Shown here: positions 44,461-52,530 of the stretch, one piece after another | How the letters are laid out: each line of letters opens with the position of its first letter | Numbering within the stretch: the stretch's first letter is position 1 | Source: an uncultured Eggerthellaceae bacterium | GTDB taxonomy: Bacteria; Actinomycetota; Coriobacteriia; Coriobacteriales; Eggerthellaceae | Assembly: GCA_934670115.1 (NCBI GenBank) | Contig: CAKUOV010000006.1 | Location: 1-64,000 of the forward strand | DNA length: 64,000 nucleotides | Direction of reading: 5' to 3' | The notes under the pieces: generated by a model | Database searches by the model: none | What the model saw: the letters and a program-made list of their open reading frames with translations, nothing else | What the model was told of the DNA's origin: nothing | Made by a program: the position numbers and the translations under genes

Positions 44461-46476
44461 ATGGCACTGTTTACCAGCGAAAACTCAAAACCGTGGCCTG
44501 CACGCGCAGTAGTGACCGCAGGAATGCCGTATGGCAACAAGGCGTTGCATTTCGGTCATGTCGGTGGCGTTTTTGTGCCTGCTGACTGCTTCGCACGCTT
44601 CCTAAAGGACCGTATTGGTGCGGAAAACGTGCGTTTTGTGTCTGGCACCGACTGCTTTGGCTCCCCCATTATGGAGGGGTACCGCAAGCTTGTTGAGGCG
44701 GGGGAGTTCCAAGGAACCCTGTCCGATTACGTGCGTCGCAACCACGATGCCCAGAAAGCAACGCTTGATGCATACGAGGTTGAGCTGTCCATTTACCAGG
44801 GTTCAAGCTTGGATCACGCAGGCGAAGTGCATCAGCGCGTAAGCAACGAATTTCTAACGCAGCTCTACAAGAACGGCTGGCTGAAGAAGACCTCTACACT
44901 GCAGTTCTACGACGCGCAGGCGGAAACGTTCCTGAATGGCCGCCAGGTTGTTGGCTTTTGCCCTGTTCAGGGATGCAAGTCCGAGAAGGGTTATGCGGAT
45001 GAGTGCGATTTGGGGCATCAGTACGAGCCGCAAGATTTGCTCAAGCCGGTGTCCACGCTTTCGGGCACCACGCCTGAAATGCGTCCCGTGGAAAACTGGT
45101 ACTTCGATTTGCCGGCGTTCACGCAGTTCCTGCGCGATCACACCGACCAGCTTGAAGCCGACCCCGATGTGCGCGCCATTGTTCCGCAGACGATTCGCGA
45201 GTTCTTGGGCGCGCCGGTTACCTACATCAAAAATGAGTTGTACGACCAGTATCTGGCAATTGCAAATCAGCTGCCGCAACATGAATATCGTGCAGCAGAA
45301 AAGGGCAAGCAAAGCTTTGAACTGGAGTTTTCCTCGATTGACGACCGCGATGCCGCCCGTGGCGTGCTAAGTGCTGCTGGCATTCGCTTCCGCATGGGAA
45401 AGGCGTTAGTGCCGTTCCGCATGACGGGTAACATTGAGTGGGGCGTGAAGGCGCCCGTGTTCGATGGGGTAGAGGGTCTTACCGTGTGGTGTTGGCCGGA
45501 AAGCCTGTGGGCGCCTATCTCGTTTACGCAGGCATGCAACGATGAGCTGGGACTTCCGCATGAAAGCTGGCGCGATTTCTGGTGCGCGGATGATGCGCAG
45601 GTCTACCAGTTTATCGGCCAGGATAATTTGTATTTCTACGGTGTGGCGCAGCCGGCGCTGTTCCAGGCGTTGCAGCCGGGTAATTTCGAAGGCGAAGGTG
45701 CGCCCGTTCGTCAGACGCGCTTAGTTGCGAATCATCACGTGCTGTTCGGCAAGACGAAAGCGTCTTCGTCTGGTGCGGTGAAGCCGCCTTCGGCCGATGA
45801 GCTGCTGAATTACTATACGCCCGAGCAGTTGCGTGCGCACTGGCTTGCGCTGGGTCTTGATCAAAAGTCGGTCGGTTTCTCGCCGAAGCCTTTCGATCCC
45901 GATCCGCAAAAGCGCGAAGATACGCGCTATGCCGACCCTGCGTTGAAGGAAGGCGCGCTGCTTACGAACGTGTTCAACCGCTTGGCGCGCAGCTGCTTCT
46001 ACGAGGCGCAGAAGAACTTCGATGGCGTTATCCCTGTTGGAGCCGTTACGCCGAGTGTGGTTGCTGCGGCACACGATGTGCTTTTGAACTACGATCAGAT
46101 TATGCACAAGGTGGAGCTGCATTCCATTGTTTCGCTCTCCGATGCGTTTATCCGCTACGCGCAAAAGTATTGGGCTGATGGCATTCGCGTTGCCGAGCAG
46201 GAAGGCGACACCGAAAAACGTCGTCAGGTGCTGCTTGATAGTACGTATCTGCTGTGGGTTTGCTCGGTGATGATGCATCCCGTGGTGCCGGGCGGCTGCC
46301 AAAAGATTTGCGACCGCCTTGGTTTTGACGCGCGTCGTTTCTTTAGCTGGAATGCGGATTTCGAGAGCTTGGCGGAACTGTGCACCGAAGAAGAGCGTGC
46401 AGCAGGTGGGCATGCCGTGGAGGATTTGCCGCCGCGCTACGACTTCTTTGAGAAGCATCCGAGTCAGTTCAAGTAG
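44461..46476 (+). CDS. Methionyl-tRNA synthetase-like class I tRNA ligase
   Basis: This 671-residue protein matches class I synthetases of the MetRS type. The HIGH-like motif is HFGH at 30-33, and TDCFGSP and ENWYFDLPAF follow MetRS order. The usual KMSKS loop is replaced by GKTKASSSG near residue 428-436. An anticodon-binding-like helical region follows from about 500. The product would charge tRNA-Met, or it may be a divergent paralogue with an altered role. AAAGGA precedes the ATG. A second, standard metG would need to be looked for elsewhere in the genome. Confidence 0.78.
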   Translation: MALFTSENSKPWPARAVVTAGMPYGNKALHFGHVGGVFVPADCFARFLKDRIGAENVRFVSGTDCFGSPIMEGYRKLVEAGEFQGTLSDYVRRNHDAQKATLDAYEVELSIYQGSSLDHAGEVHQRVSNEFLTQLYKNGWLKKTSTLQFYDAQAETFLNGRQVVGFCPVQGCKSEKGYADECDLGHQYEPQDLLKPVSTLSGTTPEMRPVENWYFDLPAFTQFLRDHTDQLEADPDVRAIVPQTIREFLGAPVTYIKNELYDQYLAIANQLPQHEYRAAEKGKQSFELEFSSIDDRDAARGVLSAAGIRFRMGKALVPFRMTGNIEWGVKAPVFDGVEGLTVWCWPESLWAPISFTQACNDELGLPHESWRDFWCADDAQVYQFIGQDNLYFYGVAQPALFQALQPGNFEGEGAPVRQTRLVANHHVLFGKTKASSSGAVKPPSADELLNYYTPEQLRAHWLALGLDQKSVGFSPKPFDPDPQKREDTRYADPALKEGALLTNVFNRLARSCFYEAQKNFDGVIPVGAVTPSVVAAAHDVLLNYDQIMHKVELHSIVSLSDAFIRYAQKYWADGIRVAEQEGDTEKRRQVLLDSTYLLWVCSVMMHPVVPGGCQKICDRLGFDARRFFSWNADFESLAELCTEEERAAGGHAVEDLPPRYDFFEKHPSQFK

Positions 46477-46604
46477 CATTTACTTGGGCATGCGCTTGTT
46501 ATCAGGCATTTTGCGCTTTGCAATTACGAATATGAGAAAACATTCCGTTTCTGCCGAATCGGGACGTTTTTCTTGTGCACGCAGGGTGTTGCCAGCGAAG
46601 CTGA

Positions 46605-46610
46605 TATAAT
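46605..46610 (+). promoter_or_regulatory. -10 element before the L,D-transpeptidase gene
   Basis: TATAAT lies 19 bases before the ATG at 46629, which predicts a leader of about 12 bases without a clear ribosome site. No good -35 box is seen. Confidence 0.45.
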
Positions 46611-46628
46611 TACCCGAATACGGCCAAA

Positions 46629-48341
46629 ATGGGAATCCAAAGCAACAAAGAGAGCACTAGCGATTTGACCATGAATCCAAAACATGTGAAAAAAGAAGAG
46701 GCCTCTTCCGAAAAGCCAAAACATGCTGCTAAGGCGGCTCCTGCGGCACCCGCTGCATCCGTAGACGCGGTAAAGCCTGCAACGATCAATGCGTCCACGA
46801 AATCGGGGAAATCCGCGAAGGCGAAGGCGCAAGAAAAAACAAAGGTCGCTGCGGATGTCGAGACAGCCAACGGTGCCAACGGCAGCCAGGATTTCTTCTC
46901 TTCCGACTCCGCCGCGTATGACATGCCGCACTCACGCGGAAAACTTAAAATCGTCGGAATCGTTTTGGGTGTTATCGTTGCGCTGGTTGCTGCGCTTTAT
47001 CTTGCCGGTGCTGTCTTCTTCATGAGTCATTTTCTTCCCGGCACAAATATCAACGGCGTTGACGTTTCCTGGAAAAAGCCTGATGAAATGCGGGGAAAGA
47101 TTGCTGCCACACTGGATGGCTATCAGCTTGAGGTCACGGGTTATGGATGCGAGCTTACAATTCCCGGCAAAGAGATTTCCTATGGTCTTGATCCAGATCA
47201 GGACATGCTTGCTTATGTGAATCCCTGGACGTGGCCTGTTGAACTGTTCACTCATGCAGGCAAAAGCGCAACGTTCGCTGTTTCTTACAACAAGCAAACA
47301 GTGACTCAGCTTTTGGATGAGACGCTTGCTGCCTGCAATGAAACGGCAACTGACCCCGTGGATGCACATCTTGCCTACGATGAGGCGACCGATGCTGTTG
47401 TGGTTGCTCCTGAACAGGCGGGCACGAAGCTTGATAAAAAGCAGGTTCTTACCGATGTTGATGCTGCGCTGCGCCTTGTCCACGCGCGTCTTGAGCTTAC
47501 TGAGCGCGACCTTGTTTCGCCGGCGGTCTTCGCCACCGATGAAAGCTTGAAAAGTGCTGCAGACCAGGTCAACGCGCTTTCTCATGTAAACGTAACGCTA
47601 ACGCTTGGCGGTTATCCGGCGCTGAAAATCAACAAAGGAAACGTGCTTGACTGGATTGTTTACGATGACAATCGCAACATTTCACTGAACGAGGAAGCCG
47701 TTGAGTTGTGGGCGCAGGAGATGGCCGACAAGCTGAATACGTACGGCACCGAGCACACGTATACGCGTCCCGATGGCAAAGAGATTACCGTGAGTGGTGG
47801 CCCTGCATTCGGTTGGAAACTTGATACGGCCGCGCTTACCGATATGATTGTCGCGGCGGTGCATGATAGCGAGCAAGGCGAGATTGCCATTCCCTGCGAG
47901 AGCGAGGGCGCTTACTACAATATGGAAACGGGTGCCGAATGGACACGCTATATCGATATTGACTTGGCTGAACAGCATGCCTATTTCTTCGATGAAGACG
48001 GATCGGTCATTTGGGAGAGCGATTTCATTTCAGGTAACGTGAATTATCCCACGCGTGTTACTCCCACGGGCGTCTACCATATTACGCGCAAAGCTACCAA
48101 CGAGCGCCTGTATACCTACGAGGAAGGCAAAGAGAAGCCCAACGAATCAACGGTGGCTTATTGGATGCCCTTCATCGGTAATGTATACGCGCTGCACGAT
48201 GCTCCCTGGCAGCCCGATTTCGGTGGAACGATGTATCGTGACGGCTACGGCAGTCACGGCTGCGTGAATCTTCCGCCCAGCAAAGCTGCCGAGCTCTACA
48301 ACATCGTAGACGTAGGAACCGTTGTCGTCGTCCACTGGTAA
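46629..48341 (+). CDS. Membrane-anchored L,D-transpeptidase (YkuD)
   Basis: This 570-residue protein has a Lys/Ala-rich cytoplasmic arm, one membrane segment at about 105-130 and an extracellular part with a PG_binding_4-like domain. The C-terminal YkuD domain ends with GSHGCVNLPP, whose Cys near 543 is the catalytic residue; the upstream His is in ALHDAPW. It would cross-link peptidoglycan by 3-3 bonds or attach proteins. The start could also be ATG 46671; 46629 was chosen because of the -10 box just upstream. The 33-bp palindromic repeat and a hairpin follow the stop. Confidence 0.88.
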   Translation: MGIQSNKESTSDLTMNPKHVKKEEASSEKPKHAAKAAPAAPAASVDAVKPATINASTKSGKSAKAKAQEKTKVAADVETANGANGSQDFFSSDSAAYDMPHSRGKLKIVGIVLGVIVALVAALYLAGAVFFMSHFLPGTNINGVDVSWKKPDEMRGKIAATLDGYQLEVTGYGCELTIPGKEISYGLDPDQDMLAYVNPWTWPVELFTHAGKSATFAVSYNKQTVTQLLDETLAACNETATDPVDAHLAYDEATDAVVVAPEQAGTKLDKKQVLTDVDAALRLVHARLELTERDLVSPAVFATDESLKSAADQVNALSHVNVTLTLGGYPALKINKGNVLDWIVYDDNRNISLNEEAVELWAQEMADKLNTYGTEHTYTRPDGKEITVSGGPAFGWKLDTAALTDMIVAAVHDSEQGEIAIPCESEGAYYNMETGAEWTRYIDIDLAEQHAYFFDEDGSVIWESDFISGNVNYPTRVTPTGVYHITRKATNERLYTYEEGKEKPNESTVAYWMPFIGNVYALHDAPWQPDFGGTMYRDGYGSHGCVNLPPSKAAELYNIVDVGTVVVVHW

Positions 48342-48365
48342 AAGGGCGGGGCAAGAGCAACCGAT

Positions 48366-48398
48366 TTGTTGACAAATTACCCCACCTTTTGTCAACAA
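48366..48398. repeat. 33-bp palindromic intergenic repeat, copy B
   Basis: This copy is identical over 33 bases to 2243-2275: TTGTTGACAAA, spacer TTACCCCACCT, TTTGTCAACAA. It lies 25 bases after the L,D-transpeptidase stop, between convergent genes. Confidence 0.8.
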
Positions 48399-48421
48399 TT
48401 TCGCGTTGACGACGGCGGCAG

Positions 48422-48454
48422 ATGTTAAAAAGTGACGGGGTCTTTTTAACATCC
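48422..48454. terminator. 12-bp perfect hairpin between convergent genes
   Basis: GATGTTAAAAAG (48422-48433) pairs with CTTTTTAACATC (48443-48454) around a nine-base loop. It can act in both directions. Confidence 0.65.
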
Positions 48455-48493
48455 GTGCTTTGTTGCGCCAGCGATTAGGTGTTTTGCGTGCGC

Positions 48494-48976
48494 TTATACC
48501 GTCAAGTCGGCATGAATGAGCGGAATCAGGCTCTCTAAGTCTTCGAGCGATGTTTCTACTTGGCAGCCAATGTGCCCGCCTGAATAATTAATGCGATCGA
48601 ACAGCTCTGCCGTTTCGTCGATGCTGGTCACGAACTGCTTCTTCATGCCCAAGGGACTGCAGCCACCGTGGATGTAGCCCGTAAGCGGCAAAAGCTCCTT
48701 TGATTTGATCATACTCACGGCTTTCTCGCCAACGGCCGCTGCCGCTTTCTTCAAGTCAAGCTCCTCGGCCACGGGAATCATAAACACGTAATATTCGCCT
48801 GATTTTCCGCGCGTGACCAGCGTTTTGAACACGCTTTCTTTATTGAGTCCCAGCATGGCGGCAATCTCGGTTCCCGTGTGGCTGCCATCGGTCTCGTATG
48901 TGCGCACAGTGTGGGGGATTTTCGCAGCATCAAGCATGCGCATGACGTTTGTTTTCAGTTCTTTATCTTTAGCCAT
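48494..48976 (-). CDS. ybaK: Cys-tRNA(Pro)/Cys-tRNA(Cys) deacylase YbaK
   Basis: This 160-residue protein matches the YbaK/EbsC trans-editing domain that removes Cys mischarged on tRNA-Pro. Motifs KTLVTRG, VAEELDLKKAA and GCSPLGMKKQF with the conserved Lys and GxxSP loop are present. It is a single-domain protein of normal length. A tRNA-Pro gene lies 1.9 kb away, which may be chance. No strong ribosome site is seen before the ATG. Confidence 0.92.
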   Translation of the reverse strand: MAKDKELKTNVMRMLDAAKIPHTVRTYETDGSHTGTEIAAMLGLNKESVFKTLVTRGKSGEYYVFMIPVAEELDLKKAAAAVGEKAVSMIKSKELLPLTGYIHGGCSPLGMKKQFVTSIDETAELFDRINYSGGHIGCQVETSLEDLESLIPLIHADLTV

Positions 48977-49139
48977 GGCTCATCAAGCGATTCTTCTTGG
49001 TTTTGCGAATGTTCTTTGCGTTGCGGCGATGTGGGGCGCAACTAAATCTTGCGGCGAACCAGCTTGCCCGCAAAGCGTTCGCGTTGTTTTCTTATTTGGA
49101 AAAGGGTAGCACAGTGCGTCCGCTTGGCGTAAGGAGCGT

Positions 49140-49145
49140 TATACT
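49140..49145 (+). promoter_or_regulatory. -10 element with probable leaderless start of murI
   Basis: TATACT ends seven bases before the ATG at 49152, so transcription should begin at or next to the start codon. No ribosome site precedes the ATG and no clear -35 box is seen. Confidence 0.4.
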
Positions 49146-49151
49146 TTCCCC

Positions 49152-50024
49152 ATGCAAAAAGAAGGAACATATAGTAATGCGCCTATTGGCATTTTCGATT
49201 CAGGATACGGTGGGCTTACCGTGGCGCGCGCCATTGCTGAGCGCCTGCCTCATGAGAACATTGTGTACGTGGGCGATTCAGCGCGCTGCCCTTACGGTCC
49301 GCGCGATTTGCATGAGGTTGACGGATTCGTGCAGCAAATCGGCGGGTGGTTGGTCAATCAAGGTGTAAAGCTGCTGGTTATTGCATGTAATACGGCAACG
49401 GCGGCGGGTTTGGCGCATGCGCAGCAAACGTTTAGCGTGCCGGTGGTGGGCGTGGTGGAGCCGGGTGCGCGTGCTGCAGTGCGTGCCACGTTGAACAGGC
49501 GCGTTGGGGTTATTGCTACAAAGGGCACCATCGAGTCGGGCGCGTATTCCACGGCAATTCGCAATCTGGACGCGGGTATTACCGTGTTCTCCACACCGGC
49601 GCCTCGCTTTGTGGAGATCGCCGAGTTGGGTGTTCGCATGGCGGAAGGGCCTGTGGAAACGTTCATGTCTGAAGCTTCGAAGGTCTACATACGTCCCGAG
49701 TTCCAAAAGATTGCCATTGAGTATTTGGATCCGCTGCGTCGTTGCCGCATCGATACGCTTGTTTTGGGATGCACGCATTATCCGCTTCTGAAATCGCTGA
49801 TTGGAGGCGTGGTCGGACGGGAAGTGACGCTCATTTCGTCCGCTGCGGAAACGGCGCATGATGTTGCGGAAACGCTTGCGCGGCGTGGCCAACTTGCTGG
49901 CAAGGACAACACGGCACAGTGGAGGTTCTTCACGACCGGGAATGACGTTGAGGAGTTTCGCCGTTTTGGCGGACGCGTTTTCAAGACAGAACTGCGCGAT
50001 GTGGCTCACGTTGATTTGACGTGA
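49152..50024 (+). CDS. murI: Glutamate racemase
   Basis: This 290-residue protein makes D-Glu for peptidoglycan. FDSGYGGLT near the N-terminus, IACNTATAAG and LGCTHYPLL carry the catalytic Asp and both Cys. Length fits the family. It is followed by rdgB after 156 bases, a pairing common in many bacteria. The mRNA may be leaderless. Confidence 0.95.
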   Translation: MQKEGTYSNAPIGIFDSGYGGLTVARAIAERLPHENIVYVGDSARCPYGPRDLHEVDGFVQQIGGWLVNQGVKLLVIACNTATAAGLAHAQQTFSVPVVGVVEPGARAAVRATLNRRVGVIATKGTIESGAYSTAIRNLDAGITVFSTPAPRFVEIAELGVRMAEGPVETFMSEASKVYIRPEFQKIAIEYLDPLRRCRIDTLVLGCTHYPLLKSLIGGVVGREVTLISSAAETAHDVAETLARRGQLAGKDNTAQWRFFTTGNDVEEFRRFGGRVFKTELRDVAHVDLT

Positions 50025-50180
50025 GACAGGTACGCAGGTGTAGCATGAAAGGACGCTTTGTGACGCGCCGTGCGGGCGCGCGATGTTGCTGTCGCGATAG
50101 GGTGTGGTGCGACGTGCGGAGTTGGCGTGTAGATGCGTCTTGTAGCGGCGATAATGCTGCGTGATAGGAAAGGAAAAGCT

Positions 50181-50783
50181 GTGAAAACAATCGTTTTGGC
50201 TACGAATAATGCGCATAAAGTAAGCGAAATCGAAGGCGCTCTGGCCATGGATGGCTGGGAGTTCAAGACGTTGCGCCAGTTAGGCGTGGTGTCCGAACCG
50301 GTGGAAGATGCCAATACGTTTGTGGGCAATGCGCGCATTAAGGCGCTTGCGGCGTATCAGACAAGCGGTGGTCTGGCCGCGCTGGCCGACGACTCCGGCA
50401 TTATGGTTGACGCTTTGGATGGCCGCCCTGGCGTCTACTCTGCTCGCTATGCGGGGGAGCAGTGCGATGACGAGGCGAATAACGATAAGTTGCTTTCCGA
50501 GCTTGCGAACGTGCCGTGGGAGCAGCGTACCGGGCGTTATGTGTGCTCGCTTGTGTTTATCGACGAAGATGGTAGCGAGCTGGTGGCTGAAGGAACCGTT
50601 GAGGGCAAGATCGGATTTGGGCGTTGCGGTGAAGGCGGCTTCGGTTATGATCCTCTTTTCTATCCCGACAAATACAACGGCGAGCTTACATTTGCCGAGG
50701 TTTCGCAGGACGAGAAGGCAAAAATCTCCCATCGAGGGGTTGCTTTGAGGAAACTTGCAGAATTAATTGCATCGCGCGGCTAA
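50181..50783 (+). CDS. rdgB: XTP/dITP diphosphatase (RdgB/HAM1)
   Basis: This 200-residue protein hydrolyses non-standard purine triphosphates such as dITP and XTP. The start is VKTIVLATNNAHKVSEI, the metal-binding ADDSGIMVDAL and the FGYDPLFYP and SHRG motifs are in place. I chose the GTG at 50181, preceded by AGGAAAGG; upstream in-frame ATGs at 50154 and 50133 lack a site. The promoter of the tRNA genes lies inside its 3' end. Confidence 0.92.
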   Translation: MKTIVLATNNAHKVSEIEGALAMDGWEFKTLRQLGVVSEPVEDANTFVGNARIKALAAYQTSGGLAALADDSGIMVDALDGRPGVYSARYAGEQCDDEANNDKLLSELANVPWEQRTGRYVCSLVFIDEDGSELVAEGTVEGKIGFGRCGEGGFGYDPLFYPDKYNGELTFAEVSQDEKAKISHRGVALRKLAELIASRG

Positions 50784-50796
50784 ATTAGGATATAAT
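50767..50796 (+). promoter_or_regulatory. Promoter of the tRNA-Pro/tRNA-Gly unit
   Basis: TTGCAT at 50767-50772 and a perfect TATAAT at 50791-50796 are 18 bases apart. Transcription should start near 50803, 15 bases before tRNA-Pro. Confidence 0.75.
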
Positions 50797-50817
50797 GCTA
50801 AGTCGCTGCTAAAGCAA

Positions 50818-50894
50818 CGGGACGTGGCGCAGTTTGGTAGCGCGCTTGCTTTGGGAGCAAGATGTCGCAGGTTCGAATCCTGTCGTCCCGACCA
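50818..50894 (+). tRNA. tRNA-Pro (anticodon TGG)
   Basis: A 77-base cloverleaf: acceptor CGGGACG with CGTCCCG, anticodon stem CTTGC/GCAAG with loop TTTGGGA, T-loop GTTCGAATC, and an encoded CCA end. Confidence 0.97.
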
Positions 50895-50899
50895 TTTTT

Positions 50900-50973
50900 G
50901 CGGGCGTAGTTCATTGGTAGAACCTCAGCCTTCCAAGCTGATGAGGCGGGTTCGATTCCCGTCGCCCGCTCCA
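50900..50973 (+). tRNA. tRNA-Gly (anticodon TCC)
   Basis: A 74-base cloverleaf: acceptor GCGGGCG with CGCCCGC, anticodon loop CTTCCAA, T-loop GTTCGATTC, and an encoded CCA end. It lies five bases after tRNA-Pro on the same transcript. Confidence 0.97.
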
Positions 50974-50980
50974 ACTTCTC

Positions 50981-51006
50981 CGGCCGTTCTGACGAACGGC
51001 CGTTTT
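50981..51006 (+). terminator. Terminator of the tRNA unit
   Basis: CGGCCGTTC (50981-50989) pairs perfectly with GAACGGCCG (50994-51002) around TGAC, followed by TTTT. Confidence 0.88.
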
Positions 51007-51011
51007 CGATT

Positions 51012-51240
51012 CATGTTGTTGAATTTTGGGCCTCAAATTCGAAGTTATGGTAGGTTGGAAGTAGGTAGAGGCGCAAAATGCTACATGAAAAACGGTCGCC
51101 CGAAATCATGACTAAGCAAAACACCAGGTCAGACGGGTATAGAGAAAATAACTGCTTCAATTAACGAGCGCACCAGAGCTTTGACCTACTTCCAACCTAC
51201 CATAACTTCGAATTTGACCCCGCTTTTTCAACAACATGCC
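51012..51240. repeat. Long intergenic inverted repeat element
   Basis: A perfect 33-bp inverted repeat pairs 51034-51066 with 51184-51216, and an outer 12-bp pair (CATGTTGTTGAA at 51012, its complement at 51227-51238) extends it. The 117-base centre has no open gene. The right arm (51181-51240) resembles 63716-63774. No target-site duplication or transposase was found. The rest of the gap to 51303 shows nothing else. Confidence 0.8.
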
Positions 51241-51303
51241 TAGAATTGAAGCAAAATGGGTCATTTTCGCGAATCTTGACCGCGAGAATTGAAGTCTTGC
51301 CCC

Positions 51304-52191
51304 TTAATCCACGCGCGTGTCTCCCCAGAAGAACAGCGAGACGGTTCCCGGGCCGGTGTGGCTTCCGATGGTCGTGCCAATGGGGAAAATCTCCACGAGG
51401 CCATCCATCTGGGGAAACGCTTCTTCAACCATGCTTGCAACAGCTTGGGCATCCTCAAGGCATGCAGAATTGCAAATAAACACCTTGCCGCGATACTCTT
51501 TTCCGTCCGCCGCATGCTCTTTCATGATGTTCACTACGCGCGCGATGGCCTTCTTCTTCGTTCTGACTTTTTCGCGCGGGGTCAGCTTGCCTTCGTTGCT
51601 CATGTTCAAAACGGGGCAGATTTTCAGCGCGCCGCCAATGGCGCCCGCCGCCTTTGAAATACGCCCGCCCAACACGTAATAATGCAGGTCGGTAGAGAAG
51701 AACCAGTGATGAACGTTCAGCCTGTTCTCCAAGGCGAACGTTGCGAGCTCATCCATGCCCATGCCTGATTCTTTCAAGTCGGCGAGTTTATCCATGAGCA
51801 GGCCGTATCCTGACGACGCGCATAGCGAGTCGATAACAATTACGTTGCGCTCGGGGAATTCTTCCCTGATTGTTTTTGCAGCGATTTCGGCAGAGCCATA
51901 AGCGCCCGAAAGGCCCGACGAAAACGAGATATGTAGGATGTCCTTTCCTTCGGACGCAATTGCTTTGAAATGTTCGTAGAACTCGCCAACATTGACCTGG
52001 GATGTTTTTGTTGAGCTTCCTTTGGCCATGGCGGCATAAAAATCATCGTAAGGAATCGTTTCGCCAAAGTCATCAAGGTATTCTTTGCCATCGATTTCGT
52101 AATGGAACGGCACCCATTTTATTCCATGCGCTTCGATTTTTTCTCTGGTGAGATCAACCGTCGAGCAGCAAGACAAAACATACTCGCTCAA
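51304..52191 (-). CDS. DegV family fatty-acid-binding protein
   Basis: This 295-residue protein matches the DegV family (fatty-acid-binding FakB-like). SCCSTVDLT at the N-terminus, TSQVNVGEF and HISFSSGLSG are the usual ligand-binding stretches. I chose the TTG at 52191 because AAGGAGG lies just upstream and families begin near this point; an ATG eight codons earlier overlaps that site. FakB proteins bring fatty acids to a kinase for phospholipid synthesis; no FakA-like kinase is nearby. Confidence 0.88.
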   Translation of the reverse strand: MSEYVLSCCSTVDLTREKIEAHGIKWVPFHYEIDGKEYLDDFGETIPYDDFYAAMAKGSSTKTSQVNVGEFYEHFKAIASEGKDILHISFSSGLSGAYGSAEIAAKTIREEFPERNVIVIDSLCASSGYGLLMDKLADLKESGMGMDELATFALENRLNVHHWFFSTDLHYYVLGGRISKAAGAIGGALKICPVLNMSNEGKLTPREKVRTKKKAIARVVNIMKEHAADGKEYRGKVFICNSACLEDAQAVASMVEEAFPQMDGLVEIFPIGTTIGSHTGPGTVSLFFWGDTRVD

Positions 52192-52530
52192 AAGAACCTC
52201 CTTGCGGTTCGGCACATTCGCCCTTAAAACTTTTCGATACTAAGTGTAGCGTTACGCTTCGTAATGTGGCGCGTGTTTTGTAAAGTTGCGTGAATAAAGA
52301 GGCTGTTTGTGGCGCAATGACCCGCATTTGCGCCAAAAGGTCACGGCGAATTGCCATTTATGGGCCACAAGTCCTTCCGCTGTGCTTTATTGGTAGATAA
52401 AGTTGGTGGGTAAAGTAAGTGCTGGGTGATTGTGCGCTCGGTGCGCAAGCTCGTGGGCAATGCGTGCCAGGGTGCGAAAGGAAAGATGGCGCCCGTTGTT
52501 GGGGTCTTTGCTGTTAAAGGAGGCCGAAAC
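52192..52530. other. Divergent intergenic region
   Basis: This 339-base gap separates the divergent DegV and peptidase genes and should hold both promoters. No gene or strong repeat is seen; a weak GTTACG/CGTAAT hairpin lies near 52251-52266. Confidence 0.55.

Noticed and set aside
51012..51240. Inverted repeat as an insertion sequence
   Set aside because: The 117-base centre has no transposase and no flanking target duplication was found; it is kept only as a repeat.
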